Source of the DNA: Hyphomicrobiaceae bacterium
GTDB taxonomy: Bacteria > Pseudomonadota > Alphaproteobacteria > Rhizobiales > Hyphomicrobiaceae
Reading direction: 5' to 3'
Assembly (NCBI GenBank): GCA_013214245.1
Contig: JABSQE010000101.1
Span: 1-7,900 of the forward strand
Length of the DNA stretch: 7,900 nucleotides
In this document: positions 1-7,262 of the stretch, one piece after another
How the letters are laid out: each line of letters begins with the position of its first letter
Numbering within the stretch: position 1 is the stretch's first letter
Made by a program: the position numbers and the translations under genes
The notes under the pieces: model-generated
Told to the model about the DNA's origin: nothing
Databases searched by the model: none
Seen by the model: only the letters and a program-made list of their open reading frames with translations

Positions 1-1
1 C

Positions 2-958
2 ACTATTTTATTAGTTTTTACTTTTTTGTTGTCAATTTTGATGTTGGCGCAATATGTAGTAACATATGAATCTAATAATAAAAATATAGCATTGCGGCGT
101 CTGAATTCTGAGAATTTAGAGCTCAAAAGTATGCTTTCTATGGAAAAGCAAAAATATAAAGGCAAACATAACGAAATAAAGGTTTTACGGGCCGCGATAT
201 CTAAATCAGAGTTAGAAATACAAAAGTACAAAGACTTAGCTAAAATAAGCGGGTTAAGAGCACAATTATCATCTTCTAAAGCATTTAAATTGTCATCCGA
301 GCTTAATGAACAACGGGAAATTTCAGTAAAGCATTCTGATCGAGTTGTTAAGTTAAATCAGCAGCTCACAGATATGAAAAGTCAGATAACAAAACTCAGC
401 AGCGCACTAAAAGTGTCTGAAGAGCGCACTAAAAAGGCTCAGGCTCAAGTTGTAAGTCTTGGTGCACGTCTTGATTTAGAATTGGCACGTAAAATTGAGG
501 AATTAAAAAGTTATCGATCTGATTTTTTCGGTCGATTGCGCACGTTACTACAGAATCGAAGAGATATTCGTATAGTTGGTGATCGTTTTATTTTTCAATC
601 AGAAGTTTTATTCCCATCAGGTCAAGCAAAAATGTTGCCACAAGGATATGCAACTCTGGATAAACTTGCCGACGCCATTTTAAAACTGTCCGATGAAATT
701 CCAGAAGAAATAAATTGGATAATTCAGGTTGACGGCCATACAGATATTAAACCAATTAGTAGTTCTAATTTTCCATCTAATTGGGAATTATCAACGGGTC
801 GTGCCATTTCTGTTGTCCGCTATCTTATTTCTCGTGGAGTACCTCCGCAGCGATTAGTGGCTGCTGGATACGGTGAATTTCAGCCATTGAGTCTAGAGCG
901 TACTTTAGATGGGCTCCGCCGCAATCGCCGCATAGAATTCAAGCTTACTAATAGATGA
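2..958 (+). CDS. OmpA/MotB-domain peptidoglycan-binding membrane protein, 5'-truncated by the window edge
   Basis: The C-terminal domain is the OmpA/MotB fold that binds peptidoglycan. The frame is open from base 2 with no stop, so the apparent TTG start at 26 is not the real start and the N-terminus lies outside the window. Numbering from the first visible codon, residues 1-20 form a hydrophobic membrane segment (TILLVFTFLLSILMLAQY). Residues about 25-170 are charged and heptad-like, a probable coiled coil that would span the periplasm. Residues about 190-318 are the OmpA-like domain, with GHTD near 245-248, the MotB-like FPSNWELS, RA near 267 and NRRIE near 308-312. The Asp of HTD and the Arg of 'GRA' are the family's diaminopimelate-contacting pair. 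Related alphaproteobacterial proteins usually sit beside a MotA/TolQ/ExbB-type channel gene, which here would be upstream and unseen. The protein is probably an inner-membrane cell-wall anchor or stator-like subunit. True flagellar MotB is less likely because the coiled coil is long. Confidence 0.88.
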   Translation, partial: TILLVFTFLLSILMLAQYVVTYESNNKNIALRRLNSENLELKSMLSMEKQKYKGKHNEIKVLRAAISKSELEIQKYKDLAKISGLRAQLSSSKAFKLSSELNEQREISVKHSDRVVKLNQQLTDMKSQITKLSSALKVSEERTKKAQAQVVSLGARLDLELARKIEELKSYRSDFFGRLRTLLQNRRDIRIVGDRFIFQSEVLFPSGQAKMLPQGYATLDKLADAILKLSDEIPEEINWIIQVDGHTDIKPISSSNFPSNWELSTGRAISVVRYLISRGVPPQRLVAAGYGEFQPLSLERTLDGLRRNRRIEFKLTNR

Positions 959-1436
959 TAATAGATTACAACTAGTTTTTTATTAAATTTAAAATTTCTA
1001 GCGGTTACTTACTACGTTCTTTATCACTCTATGCTAGGTAGCTAATACAGTCCTATTTAACAATATAATGATGAACAAGTTTAGTTAATTTGACATTTAG
1101 AAGTCCCAATTCAAAAATCATGCATAGGTTCCTTTTAAGCACTTATTGGAAATAGTGCGCCTAAAACTTCAAAAAAGCTAGATGGCTAGTTTGAGAAGCT
1201 ATGTGTTAATGGCAAAAATATTGCAACTATAATACTAGTGGTTTTACTAAGATGACGCGAATTAGTAAGCATCAATTAAAAATTGAACAAATTTAACCGC
1301 ATTATAATTTATAAAGGAAATACTAATTCATAAGTATTTAGTAGTAATGTACAGATTTCCGATTATTTGATTATGTAAAATTAAAAAATCTCTTCAATAC
1401 TTATTGTTACTACTATTAAGTAATTCATTTTTTGTT
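959..1436. other. 478-base spacer with no recognisable gene
   Basis: This visibly A/T-rich spacer lies between the stop of the OmpA/MotB gene (+) and the stop of gor (-), so the two genes converge on it. I read it on both strands for ORFs. The plus-strand ATGs at 1119, 1181 and 1252 give only 11 to 16 codons. It holds a short hairpin TCAATT-AAA-AATTGA (1272-1286) and a 9-base inverted repeat GAATTAGTA (1259-1267) / TACTAATTC (1321-1329). Both are within chance expectation for such composition. A minus-strand hairpin downstream of gor (TACTTA/TAAGTA near 1400-1424, followed by a T-rich stretch) is a weak terminator candidate. I saw no tRNA, SRP RNA or tmRNA hallmark. It may be the eroded remains of a gene, but nothing recognisable is left. 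Confidence 0.6.
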
Positions 1437-2795
1437 CTACAATTTCTCACGCATAGTAACTAACTCTTCTGACGCACTAGGATGTAAAGCCATCGTGTTG
1501 TCGAAATCAATTTTTTTAGCACCCATTTGAATGGATATTGCTGCCATTTGAACAATTTCACTAGAAGCATCACCTACAATGTGACACCCTATTATACGTT
1601 GATCAGAGGTGTTGACCAGAAGCTTCATGAGCATGTGCTCTTCGCGACCAGAAATTGTTGCTTTCATTGGGCGAAAGCAGGATTTATAGACATCAATGTT
1701 GGTAAAAGTTTTCCTTGCTATATGTTCAGGCATTCCTACTGTACCAATCTCAGGTGTTGAGAAGACTGCTGTCGGGATCGTTTCATAATCAAAGGAGGAC
1801 GGTAAATAACCAAAAACATTATCTGCAAACAAATGGCCTTCGCGAATAGCAACCGGAGTAAGATTTAGACGATTAGTAACATCTCCTACAGCATAAATAT
1901 TATGAATATTAGTCTGTGATTGAGAATTCACTTTAATTTCACCTTTGGAGCCAAGTTCAACACCAGCTTTTTTGAGACCTAGGTTGTTAGTATTTGGGCT
2001 TCGTCCGATAGCAAGCATTATCTGATCTGCTTCAAGAATTTCACCACTGGATATGGTACTACGTACACCATGTTTAGTTTTCTCAACAGAAGTTAATATG
2101 TTATTGTTAATTATGCGTATTCCTCGTTTTTGGTAAGCGTCTGTCAATATCTGACTTATGTCGTCGTCAAATCCTCGTAAGATCTTATTGCCTCTACATA
2201 CTAGTGTTGTTTCGGACCCCAATCCTGCAAAAATCCCTGCAAACTCTACCGCTATATAGCCACCACCTACTACGATAATTCGTTTCGGAAGATTTTTTAG
2301 ATCAAATGCTTCATTTGAACAAATCACGTGTTCAATGCCCGGCAAGTTACTATCTTTATTTGTAGTACCGCCGGTAGCAATTAGGATCTTATCTGCGGTT
2401 ATAGATCTGCCATTATTAGTTAATAGTACTGTGTGCGCATCCACCAATACCGCTCTACTATTAAAGCTTTCCACACCTGCTTTTTTTAAAACGCGATGGT
2501 AGATATTCTCGAGTCGTGTAATTTCCTGGTTTTTCATAGAGACTAGTTTTGACCAATCAAAAACCGGCCTAGTCACAGACCAACCAAAACCAGCTGAATC
2601 TTCAAAATCATCATTAAAACGGCTGGCATAAACAAAAAGTTTTTTAGGAACGCAGCCACGTATAACGCAAGTACCACCGTAGCGATACTCTTCTGCAAGT
2701 GCCACGCGTGCACCATGCTGAGCTGCAATACGTGCAGCACGAACGCCACCTGATCCGCCACCTATTACAAAAAGGTCATAGTTATAAGTACTCAT
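1437..2795 (-). CDS. gor: Glutathione reductase (NADPH)
   Basis: This cytoplasmic flavoprotein disulfide reductase uses NADPH to reduce glutathione disulfide. At 452 residues it is the usual family length and complete. The FAD dinucleotide motif GGGSGG is at residues 12-17. The redox disulfide is Cys43/Cys48 in GTCVIRGCVPKK. The second dinucleotide-binding motif, GGGYIAVEFAG, is at 177-187. It is followed by Arg201 and Arg207, spaced as the two arginines that give E. coli Gor its preference for NADPH over NADH. The second FAD motif YAVGDV is at 301-306. The dimerisation domain ends in HPSASEE, with His438 and Glu443 as the active-site base and partner. These features favour glutathione reductase over dihydrolipoamide or mercuric reductase; trypanothione-type specificity is not expected in bacteria. 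The ATG at 2795 has only a weak purine-rich Shine-Dalgarno region (GAGATGGAAA). The gene lies 66 bases downstream of rpiA on the same strand, so the two may be co-transcribed. Confidence 0.95.
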   Translation of the reverse strand: MSTYNYDLFVIGGGSGGVRAARIAAQHGARVALAEEYRYGGTCVIRGCVPKKLFVYASRFNDDFEDSAGFGWSVTRPVFDWSKLVSMKNQEITRLENIYHRVLKKAGVESFNSRAVLVDAHTVLLTNNGRSITADKILIATGGTTNKDSNLPGIEHVICSNEAFDLKNLPKRIIVVGGGYIAVEFAGIFAGLGSETTLVCRGNKILRGFDDDISQILTDAYQKRGIRIINNNILTSVEKTKHGVRSTISSGEILEADQIMLAIGRSPNTNNLGLKKAGVELGSKGEIKVNSQSQTNIHNIYAVGDVTNRLNLTPVAIREGHLFADNVFGYLPSSFDYETIPTAVFSTPEIGTVGMPEHIARKTFTNIDVYKSCFRPMKATISGREEHMLMKLLVNTSDQRIIGCHIVGDASSEIVQMAAISIQMGAKKIDFDNTMALHPSASEELVTMREKL

Positions 2796-2835
2796 CTCAT
2801 TTCCATCTCGGATAATATTTATGTTTTAAATATAC

Positions 2836-2853
2836 AAAATTGCCCTCAGGCAA
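2836..2853 (-). terminator. Terminator-like hairpin between rpiA and gor
   Basis: Read on the minus strand, TTGCC-TGAG-GGCAA is a perfect 5-bp stem with a 4-base loop, immediately followed by TTTT. It begins 8 bases after the rpiA stop codon and lies about 40 bases before the gor start. The shape is that of a small intrinsic terminator. The stem is short and the U-tract is only four bases, so partial readthrough (attenuation between rpiA and gor) is more likely than a full stop. Confidence 0.38.
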
Positions 2854-2861
2854 GTAACAAG

Positions 2862-3563
2862 TCATTTTTTTATTTTTAAAATCTCTACGTCCTGATCTCC
2901 TGCAACAATTGCAATATCAGCAATTCCTATAAATAAACCATGTTCAATGATACCGGGAATGGAATTTAACATTTTAGCTAGAGCCTCCGGATTAGCTATT
3001 TGAGAGAAGTTACAGTCAACAATCACATTATCATTATCGGTTCTAAATATTTGGCCGGAAGCAGTTTTTCTAACGCTGGTACTTACAGTCAAATTCAAAT
3101 TTATCGATAATGATTCTATGAGTCTTATTGTTGTTTCAAGGCCAAATGGTAAAATCTCAATTGGGAGCGGATAAGCACCAAGTACTTCCACTTTCTTGCT
3201 ATCATCTACAATTGCGATCATGTAGTCAGCGGCAGATGCAATTATTTTTTCGCGTAATAAAGCTCCTCCCCCACCTTTTATTAGTCGCAATTGACTATCT
3301 AACTCGTCAGCTCCGTCTATAGCCAAAGAAGGAAATGGGTGCACATCAAGTGTGGTGATTGGAACATCAAGTTCCTCACACTGTCTGCGTGTCGAATTAG
3401 AAGTTGGAATTCCAATAATATCTAAGCCCTCTTTCACCCGCTGGCCAATGATTTGAATACATTCACTAGCAGTTGAACCGGTCCCAAGTCCAAGAACCAT
3501 GCCCGGTTTTATAAAATCAATGGCTCGTTGAGCGGCTAACCTTTTTTTTTCCTTCGGTGTCAT
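2862..3563 (-). CDS. rpiA: Ribose-5-phosphate isomerase A
   Basis: The enzyme interconverts ribose-5-phosphate and ribulose-5-phosphate in the non-oxidative pentose phosphate pathway, in the cytoplasm. The 233 residues match the family's usual 220-235. Visible motifs are GLGTGST (residues 25-31, phosphate binding), DGADE (83-87) and KGGGGALLREK (96-106). Asp83, Asp86, Lys96 and Glu105 correspond to E. coli RpiA Asp81, Asp84, Lys94 and the catalytic base Glu103, at a constant offset of two. The C-terminal GIIEHGLF (204-211) is also characteristic. The ATG at 3563 has a good Shine-Dalgarno core AGGA about 7 bases upstream, which supports this start. The gene is followed by gor on the same strand and is divergent from gph. 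Nothing looks truncated or replaced. Identification is secure, and RpiB is excluded because its fold and motifs differ. Confidence 0.96.
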   Translation of the reverse strand: MTPKEKKRLAAQRAIDFIKPGMVLGLGTGSTASECIQIIGQRVKEGLDIIGIPTSNSTRRQCEELDVPITTLDVHPFPSLAIDGADELDSQLRLIKGGGGALLREKIIASAADYMIAIVDDSKKVEVLGAYPLPIEILPFGLETTIRLIESLSINLNLTVSTSVRKTASGQIFRTDNDNVIVDCNFSQIANPEALAKMLNSIPGIIEHGLFIGIADIAIVAGDQDVEILKIKK

Positions 3564-3823
3564 TTTTAAGTCCTAACGTGGATAAAAGTACCTTAGGATT
3601 ACCCTTATGTAAGTAATTCATCACAACAAAAAATTGCCTTAATACTTTCGTTCTACTAAATGTATGAAAATTTTAATTTTATCTTAGTCCTGGATTTACT
3701 CGAATTTCAATCAGATGTAGAAAACTACAAACTCTCAAATTAAAAACTAAGTCGTGGCGAGTAATATATGTTTCCAAACGCCAAAAAGCCTATTTTAAAA
3801 TATTAGCCATATCAGAGATAGTT
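3564..3823. promoter_or_regulatory. Divergent promoter region between rpiA and gph
   Basis: This 260-base A/T-rich gap lies between two start codons that face apart, so it must carry the promoters for rpiA (leftward) and gph (rightward). I could not pick convincing -35/-10 pairs for either. A TAAAAT element near 3796-3801, about 25 bases before the gph start, could be a -10 box but lacks a good -35. The only other ORF is a 27-codon plus-strand frame (3660-3743) without a Shine-Dalgarno sequence, which I take as chance. Confidence 0.45.
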
Positions 3824-4509
3824 ATGAAACTTTCAGATTGCGATAGAACCATTGTATTTGACCTTGATGGTACGCTGCTTGACACGGCACCTGACTTAAT
3901 TGCTGCTATAAATTATGCACTCAGAAATTCTGTGGGAACCCCCCTTGATCCTGGAGTAATTAGATCGTTAATAAGTAAGGGTGGCCGCGAGATGATTAAA
4001 TTTTGTCTCCAAAATAATGGTTTAGACCATTCTGAGCATGAGCTCCACATGATATTTGAACAATTTATCGAATATTATAAAAAAAATCTAGCTATCAATA
4101 CAAAACCATTTCCAGGACTTATTCAAGAGCTCGACCGCCTCTCTAATTTTGGGTGTAAGCTGGCTGTCTGTACAAATAAGCTAGAGTCTTTAGCTAGAGA
4201 GCTGCTTTCAGCGTTTGGCTATCTAACTACTTTCACACGATCACAGGCCGCGACACATTTTCCATGTGCAAGCCGGATCCTCGTCACTTACTTGGTACTA
4301 TTTCCAGTGCTGGTGGTCGCCCTTTAAGTACAATTATGATTGGTGATAGCAGCACAGACGTGAAAACCGCGAGAGCAGCAGGTGTACCTATAGTTGGCGT
4401 AACGTTCGGCTATTCAGACGTACCAATCGAAAAACTAAACTGCAACGCTATAATATCACACTATGATCAATTACCTATTGCGCTCGAAAGCGTTGTCAAT
4501 AGTAAATAA
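3824..4509 (+). pseudogene. gph: Phosphoglycolate phosphatase, broken by a single-base frameshift
   Basis: Gph is a cytoplasmic HAD-superfamily enzyme that hydrolyses 2-phosphoglycolate to glycolate, clearing a toxic by-product of oxidative DNA damage repair. The first frame (ATG at 3824) carries HAD motif I FDLDGT with Asp13 and Asp15 (nucleophile and acid/base), a helical cap, and motif II AVCTNK with Thr117. Homology stops after FGYLTTF (residue 137, near base 4234); the rest of that frame to the stop at 4325-4327 is nonsense. The next frame, open from 4198, then supplies TITGRDTF, motif III CKPDP and motif IV IGDSSTD, and ends with TAA at 4507-4509. Restoring one missing base near 4230-4237 would give about 228 residues, the normal length. 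The junction is not a homopolymer and shows no canonical -1 slippery heptamer. The likeliest readings are recent inactivation or a sequence error. Everything else, including the catalytic residues, is intact, so the loss would be young. Confidence 0.85.
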
Positions 4510-4527
4510 GTTGAAACGTAACAGCCT

Positions 4528-4548
4528 TTTTCAAAAGAGATTTGAAAA
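4528..4548. terminator. Hairpin between convergent gph and recG
   Basis: TTTTCAAA (4528-4535) and TTTGAAAA (4541-4548) are perfect inverted repeats around a 5-base loop AGAGA. They sit centrally in the 55-base gap between the gph stop and the recG stop. The location suits a bidirectional terminator shared by the two converging genes. The stem has only one G-C pair and neither strand has a long U-tract after it, so function is uncertain. Confidence 0.38.
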
Positions 4549-4564
4549 GATTCTTATGCAACTT

Positions 4565-6679
4565 TTAAGCGGAATTAAAAAGTTTAACAGCTTCATCAAA
4601 TTCAAATAAATAAAGTAAAGTCTTAAGCGCATGACCTTGTGGGCCATTAAGATCAGGATTATCCAAAAGTACTCTATCTGCATTATAACGAGCAAAGCCT
4701 TGTAGGTCATTAAAATCTGGCACATTTGCTATCCGAAATGCAGGCATCCCAGACTGTCTAGCTCCGAGAACATCACCACCACCGCGCAACTCGAGATCTT
4801 TTTCTGCTATTAGGAATCCATCTTCAGTATCGCGCATCATGCAAAGTCGAGCTTTGGCAGTATTACTAAGTGGGGCTTTATAAAGTAAGATACAGTAGGA
4901 TTGTGTTTCTCCACGTCCAACACGACCGCGCAGTTGGTGCAACTGTGCCAAACCAAAGCGTTCGGCATGTTCAACGACCATAATAGAAGCGTTAGGTACA
5001 TTAATCCCAACTTCAATTACAGTTGTGGAGACGAGAATTTTAAATAGATTGTCTGAAAATGCGGCCATTACTTTATCTTTTTCAGTAGGAAGCATCGCAC
5101 CATGCAATAAGCCGACCCGGTTGCTAAATATTTGGCTTAAGTGTGCATAGCGTTCCTCGACAGCAGAAAGTTCAGAAATATCTGAACTTTCAATCAAGGG
5201 ACAAATCCAGTAAACCTGTGTGTCTTTACCAATAGCTCGAGTAATGCCATTAACGATTTCTTCTAGTCGCTCTAAGGATACCAGTATTGTTACAATCGAT
5301 TTACGTCCTGTGGGTTTTTCTGTTAAATTTGATACTTTAAGATCTCCGTAGTGAGTCATAAGTAAAGTTCTTGGGATGGGAGTGGCTGTCATGGCAAGTA
5401 CATTAGCCCCACCATCTCGACCTTTAGATTGCAAAGCTAGACGTTGCTGGACACCAAATCGATGTTGTTCATCAATAATCACTAATGCCAAGTCATCAAA
5501 AATGACTTCTGGTTGAAATAGTGCATGTGTACCAACAAGAACATTGATTTCACCCTCAGCGGTGCGCTTTAATATTTCTTTGCGCCTGGGACCTTTTTCT
5601 CGACCTGTTAAAACCTCGATGTTTATTCCAATCTCGCTTGCAAGATAAGATATGGTTTCGGCATGTTGTCGTGCTAATATCTCTGTTGGCGCCATCAGAG
5701 CTGACTGAGCACCAACCTCACTAGCTGTCGCAATAGCTAACAAAGCTACGACCGTTTTGCCTGATCCGACATCACCTTGCAGCAGTCTTAGCATGCGTTT
5801 ATCAGACGCAAGTTCTGATTCAATTTCATTAGCAGCTTTTTTCTGTGTTTCTGTAAGCGTGAAAGGTAAAGTATCGATTAAGCGCTGGCGTAAAATGCCT
5901 TTGGCGGAAATAGATCGTCCAGGCTGTTTTCTATGTGTGCGCAAAAGTAATAAAGCCAGTTGACTGGCAAGCAATTCATCATAAGCAAGACGTGTTCGCG
6001 CAACAGCTATCGGTGAGATATCTGTTAGAGTTTTAGGAATATGTAACAAACGAACTGCGTCTGCAAATGTTGGCCATTGTCGGCTAGCTACGATTTTATC
6101 ATCAAGCCATTCCGGTAGTTCGGGTAATAGTTTTACAGATTGGCGTATAATTTTTCCTAGCACTTTTCCTGATAAGCCTGCAGTAAGTGGATAAATAGGT
6201 TCGAGTAGCGGTAAGCTCAATTTTGTCTGTGGTGTTACAATATAGTCGGGATGGACCATTTGAAGCTGAGTACCATATTTTTCAACCCGACCAGATATAA
6301 AACGGACTTCACCTATTGGTAATTGCTGCTCTACAAAGCGATGTTCTGTGCGGAAGAAGATCAAATCTATCGTTCCGGTAGCATCTTTACATGTTACTTT
6401 GTATGGTGCTTTACGGTTACCAGATGGCGGTCTATGGTGTTCTGAAACTCGCACCTGAAATGTCGCAATGTTACCAGCCTCCACCTCTTCCAGAGATGGT
6501 TTTGAACGGCGATCGATAACACCAGTGGGTAAGTGCAATAGTAAATCAATAATACGTGCCTCATTAATCCCAGAGGGAAGTGCAATCACTTTTTTTAATA
6601 GAGTTGAAAGCCGCGGCCCGACCCCGTTTAAGGTTTGGGCAGATAAAAACAATTGAGCAAGGTTTTCGGGACGCATCAT
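4565..6679 (-). CDS. recG: ATP-dependent DNA helicase RecG
   Basis: RecG is a superfamily 2 double-stranded DNA translocase that reverses stalled replication forks, processes Holliday junctions and helps end recombination and R-loop intermediates. The 704 residues compare with about 690 in E. coli. The N-terminal wedge with OB fold (about 60-150) recognises branched DNA. Helicase motifs follow in order: the Q-type/Ia region FTLTETQK (273-280), Walker A GDVGSGKT (302-309), APTEILARQH (330-339), DEQH box (403-406), motif III TAT (431-433), VSTTVIEVGINVPNA (550-564) and motif VI QLRGRVGRG (582-590). The C-terminal RecG-specific (TRG) region has GGGDVLGARQSG (633-644). All ATPase residues are present. 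Two adjacent ATGs (6679 and 6676) could start the protein; the second gives an MRPE start that I think is common in alphaproteobacterial RecG. AAGAG upstream suits either. The gene stands alone, convergent with gph. Confidence 0.97.
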   Translation of the reverse strand: MMRPENLAQLFLSAQTLNGVGPRLSTLLKKVIALPSGINEARIIDLLLHLPTGVIDRRSKPSLEEVEAGNIATFQVRVSEHHRPPSGNRKAPYKVTCKDATGTIDLIFFRTEHRFVEQQLPIGEVRFISGRVEKYGTQLQMVHPDYIVTPQTKLSLPLLEPIYPLTAGLSGKVLGKIIRQSVKLLPELPEWLDDKIVASRQWPTFADAVRLLHIPKTLTDISPIAVARTRLAYDELLASQLALLLLRTHRKQPGRSISAKGILRQRLIDTLPFTLTETQKKAANEIESELASDKRMLRLLQGDVGSGKTVVALLAIATASEVGAQSALMAPTEILARQHAETISYLASEIGINIEVLTGREKGPRRKEILKRTAEGEINVLVGTHALFQPEVIFDDLALVIIDEQHRFGVQQRLALQSKGRDGGANVLAMTATPIPRTLLMTHYGDLKVSNLTEKPTGRKSIVTILVSLERLEEIVNGITRAIGKDTQVYWICPLIESSDISELSAVEERYAHLSQIFSNRVGLLHGAMLPTEKDKVMAAFSDNLFKILVSTTVIEVGINVPNASIMVVEHAERFGLAQLHQLRGRVGRGETQSYCILLYKAPLSNTAKARLCMMRDTEDGFLIAEKDLELRGGGDVLGARQSGMPAFRIANVPDFNDLQGFARYNADRVLLDNPDLNGPQGHALKTLLYLFEFDEAVKLFNSA

Positions 6680-6760
6680 CTCAATCTCTTATCTGTTTGG
6701 GAAAACACCACACATAAAAATAGCAAAATCTTAGGCCCTTACTATAACGCACTATCAGTA

Positions 6761-6791
6761 TTGCGGCTAAAAAACACTAATACAGTATAAT
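6761..6791 (+). promoter_or_regulatory. Possible promoter reading toward the small ORFs
   Basis: A perfect -10 consensus TATAAT (6786-6791) is preceded after 19 bases by TTGCGG (6761-6766), which matches only the TTG of the -35 consensus. It is 30 bases upstream of the GTG of the 30-codon ORF. The spacing is longer than the preferred 17, and A/T-rich sequence makes TATAAT common by chance. Confidence 0.28.
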
Positions 6792-6821
6792 AAAACGCCA
6801 GATACAGCATTTAGGTATTAT

Positions 6822-6914
6822 GTGGTAATAATTGAATTTAACTCCACACTGAAAATTTTGCTTCGCTTAGGTATATCAGCTGGATTAGTGTATTTTTTGG
6901 GGTATGCGAATTAA
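6822..6914 (+). CDS. Possible 30-residue membrane peptide
   Basis: A GTG start gives 30 codons ending with TAA. An AGG core lies 6 bases upstream, a normal Shine-Dalgarno distance. The peptide has a short polar start (MVIIEFNSTLK) and then a hydrophobic stretch, ILLRLGISAGLVYFLGYAN. That stretch is about one membrane span, although an arginine lies near its beginning. A TATAAT box precedes it. I do not recognise a family. It could be a genuine small membrane protein, the tail of a decayed membrane-protein gene, or a chance ORF; at this length chance cannot be excluded. Confidence 0.25.
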   Translation: MVIIEFNSTLKILLRLGISAGLVYFLGYAN

Positions 6915-6985
6915 ATTTATTAATGACATAAATATCTTTACAAGCTTAATTACTTTAAAATAATTTATAGTGTAAGGTTCGATTT

Positions 6986-7138
6986 ATGGTCTGTCTACGC
7001 GATTTTGAATTACATATATGTGAATTTAATGCGCAGCTGATGCATAGAATATTTTCCCAGTTTCTAGAACAAGAATGTATTACAAGCCTAAAATTATGTG
7101 ATTATATTTTCAGGCTTCTTGAGGAATACTTATCCTGA
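6986..7138 (+). CDS. Possible 50-residue small protein of unknown function
   Basis: An ATG start gives 50 codons ending with TGA. TAAGG ends 8 bases upstream of the ATG, one of the better Shine-Dalgarno matches in the window, and the frame is closed by a TAG 16 bases before the start. The product begins MVCLRDFELHICEFN and ends RLLEEYLS. It alternates hydrophobic and charged residues in a way that suits amphipathic helices, has four cysteines (positions 3, 12, 31 and 38) and has no signal peptide. The cysteine spacing does not match a zinc-binding motif I know. I do not recognise a family. It lies 71 bases after the 30-codon ORF on the same strand, so the two could share a transcript. Its stop codon lies inside a 6-bp inverted repeat TTCAGG (7109-7114) / CCTGAA (7134-7139). 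Confidence 0.35.
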   Translation: MVCLRDFELHICEFNAQLMHRIFSQFLEQECITSLKLCDYIFRLLEEYLS

Positions 7139-7235
7139 AGGTACTGCTCATTAGGTCTTTAAATTAATACAAGTGCTTATTGAAAGTTTCTATTTAAATT
7201 ACAATTAAAATGTAAATTCATTAAATCATGCTAAG

Positions 7236-7262
7236 TTGACTATTGCATTTAGATGTTCTAAT
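7236..7262 (+). promoter_or_regulatory. Possible promoter of tRNA-Arg(CCT)
   Basis: TTGACT (7236-7241) matches five of six -35 positions. TCTAAT (7257-7262) matches five of six -10 positions. The spacer is 15 bases, shorter than ideal. Transcription would begin about 45 bases before the mature tRNA, leaving a normal 5' leader for RNase P to remove. Confidence 0.35.

Noticed and set aside
1259..1329. 9-base inverted repeat GAATTAGTA/TACTAATTC
   Set aside because: The arms are 53 bases apart and A/T-rich, with no target duplication or element between them. Probably chance.
1527..1760. 77-codon plus-strand ORF opposite gor
   Set aside because: Antisense shadow of gor with no recognisable domain. 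The underlying glutathione reductase is certain.
2573..2761. 62-codon minus-strand ORF inside gor
   Set aside because: It lies wholly within gor in another frame. gor has full catalytic motifs, while this frame has none.
3660..3743. 27-codon plus-strand ORF in the rpiA-gph gap
   Set aside because: It has no Shine-Dalgarno sequence and no recognisable sequence. Its length is within chance for A/T-rich DNA.
4531..4725. 64-codon minus-strand ORF over the recG 3' end
   Set aside because: Alternative frame of recG. The in-frame RecG C-terminus matches the family.
5757..5963. 68-codon plus-strand ORF opposite recG
   Set aside because: Antisense to the RecG Walker A region. Its composition simply mirrors recG codons.
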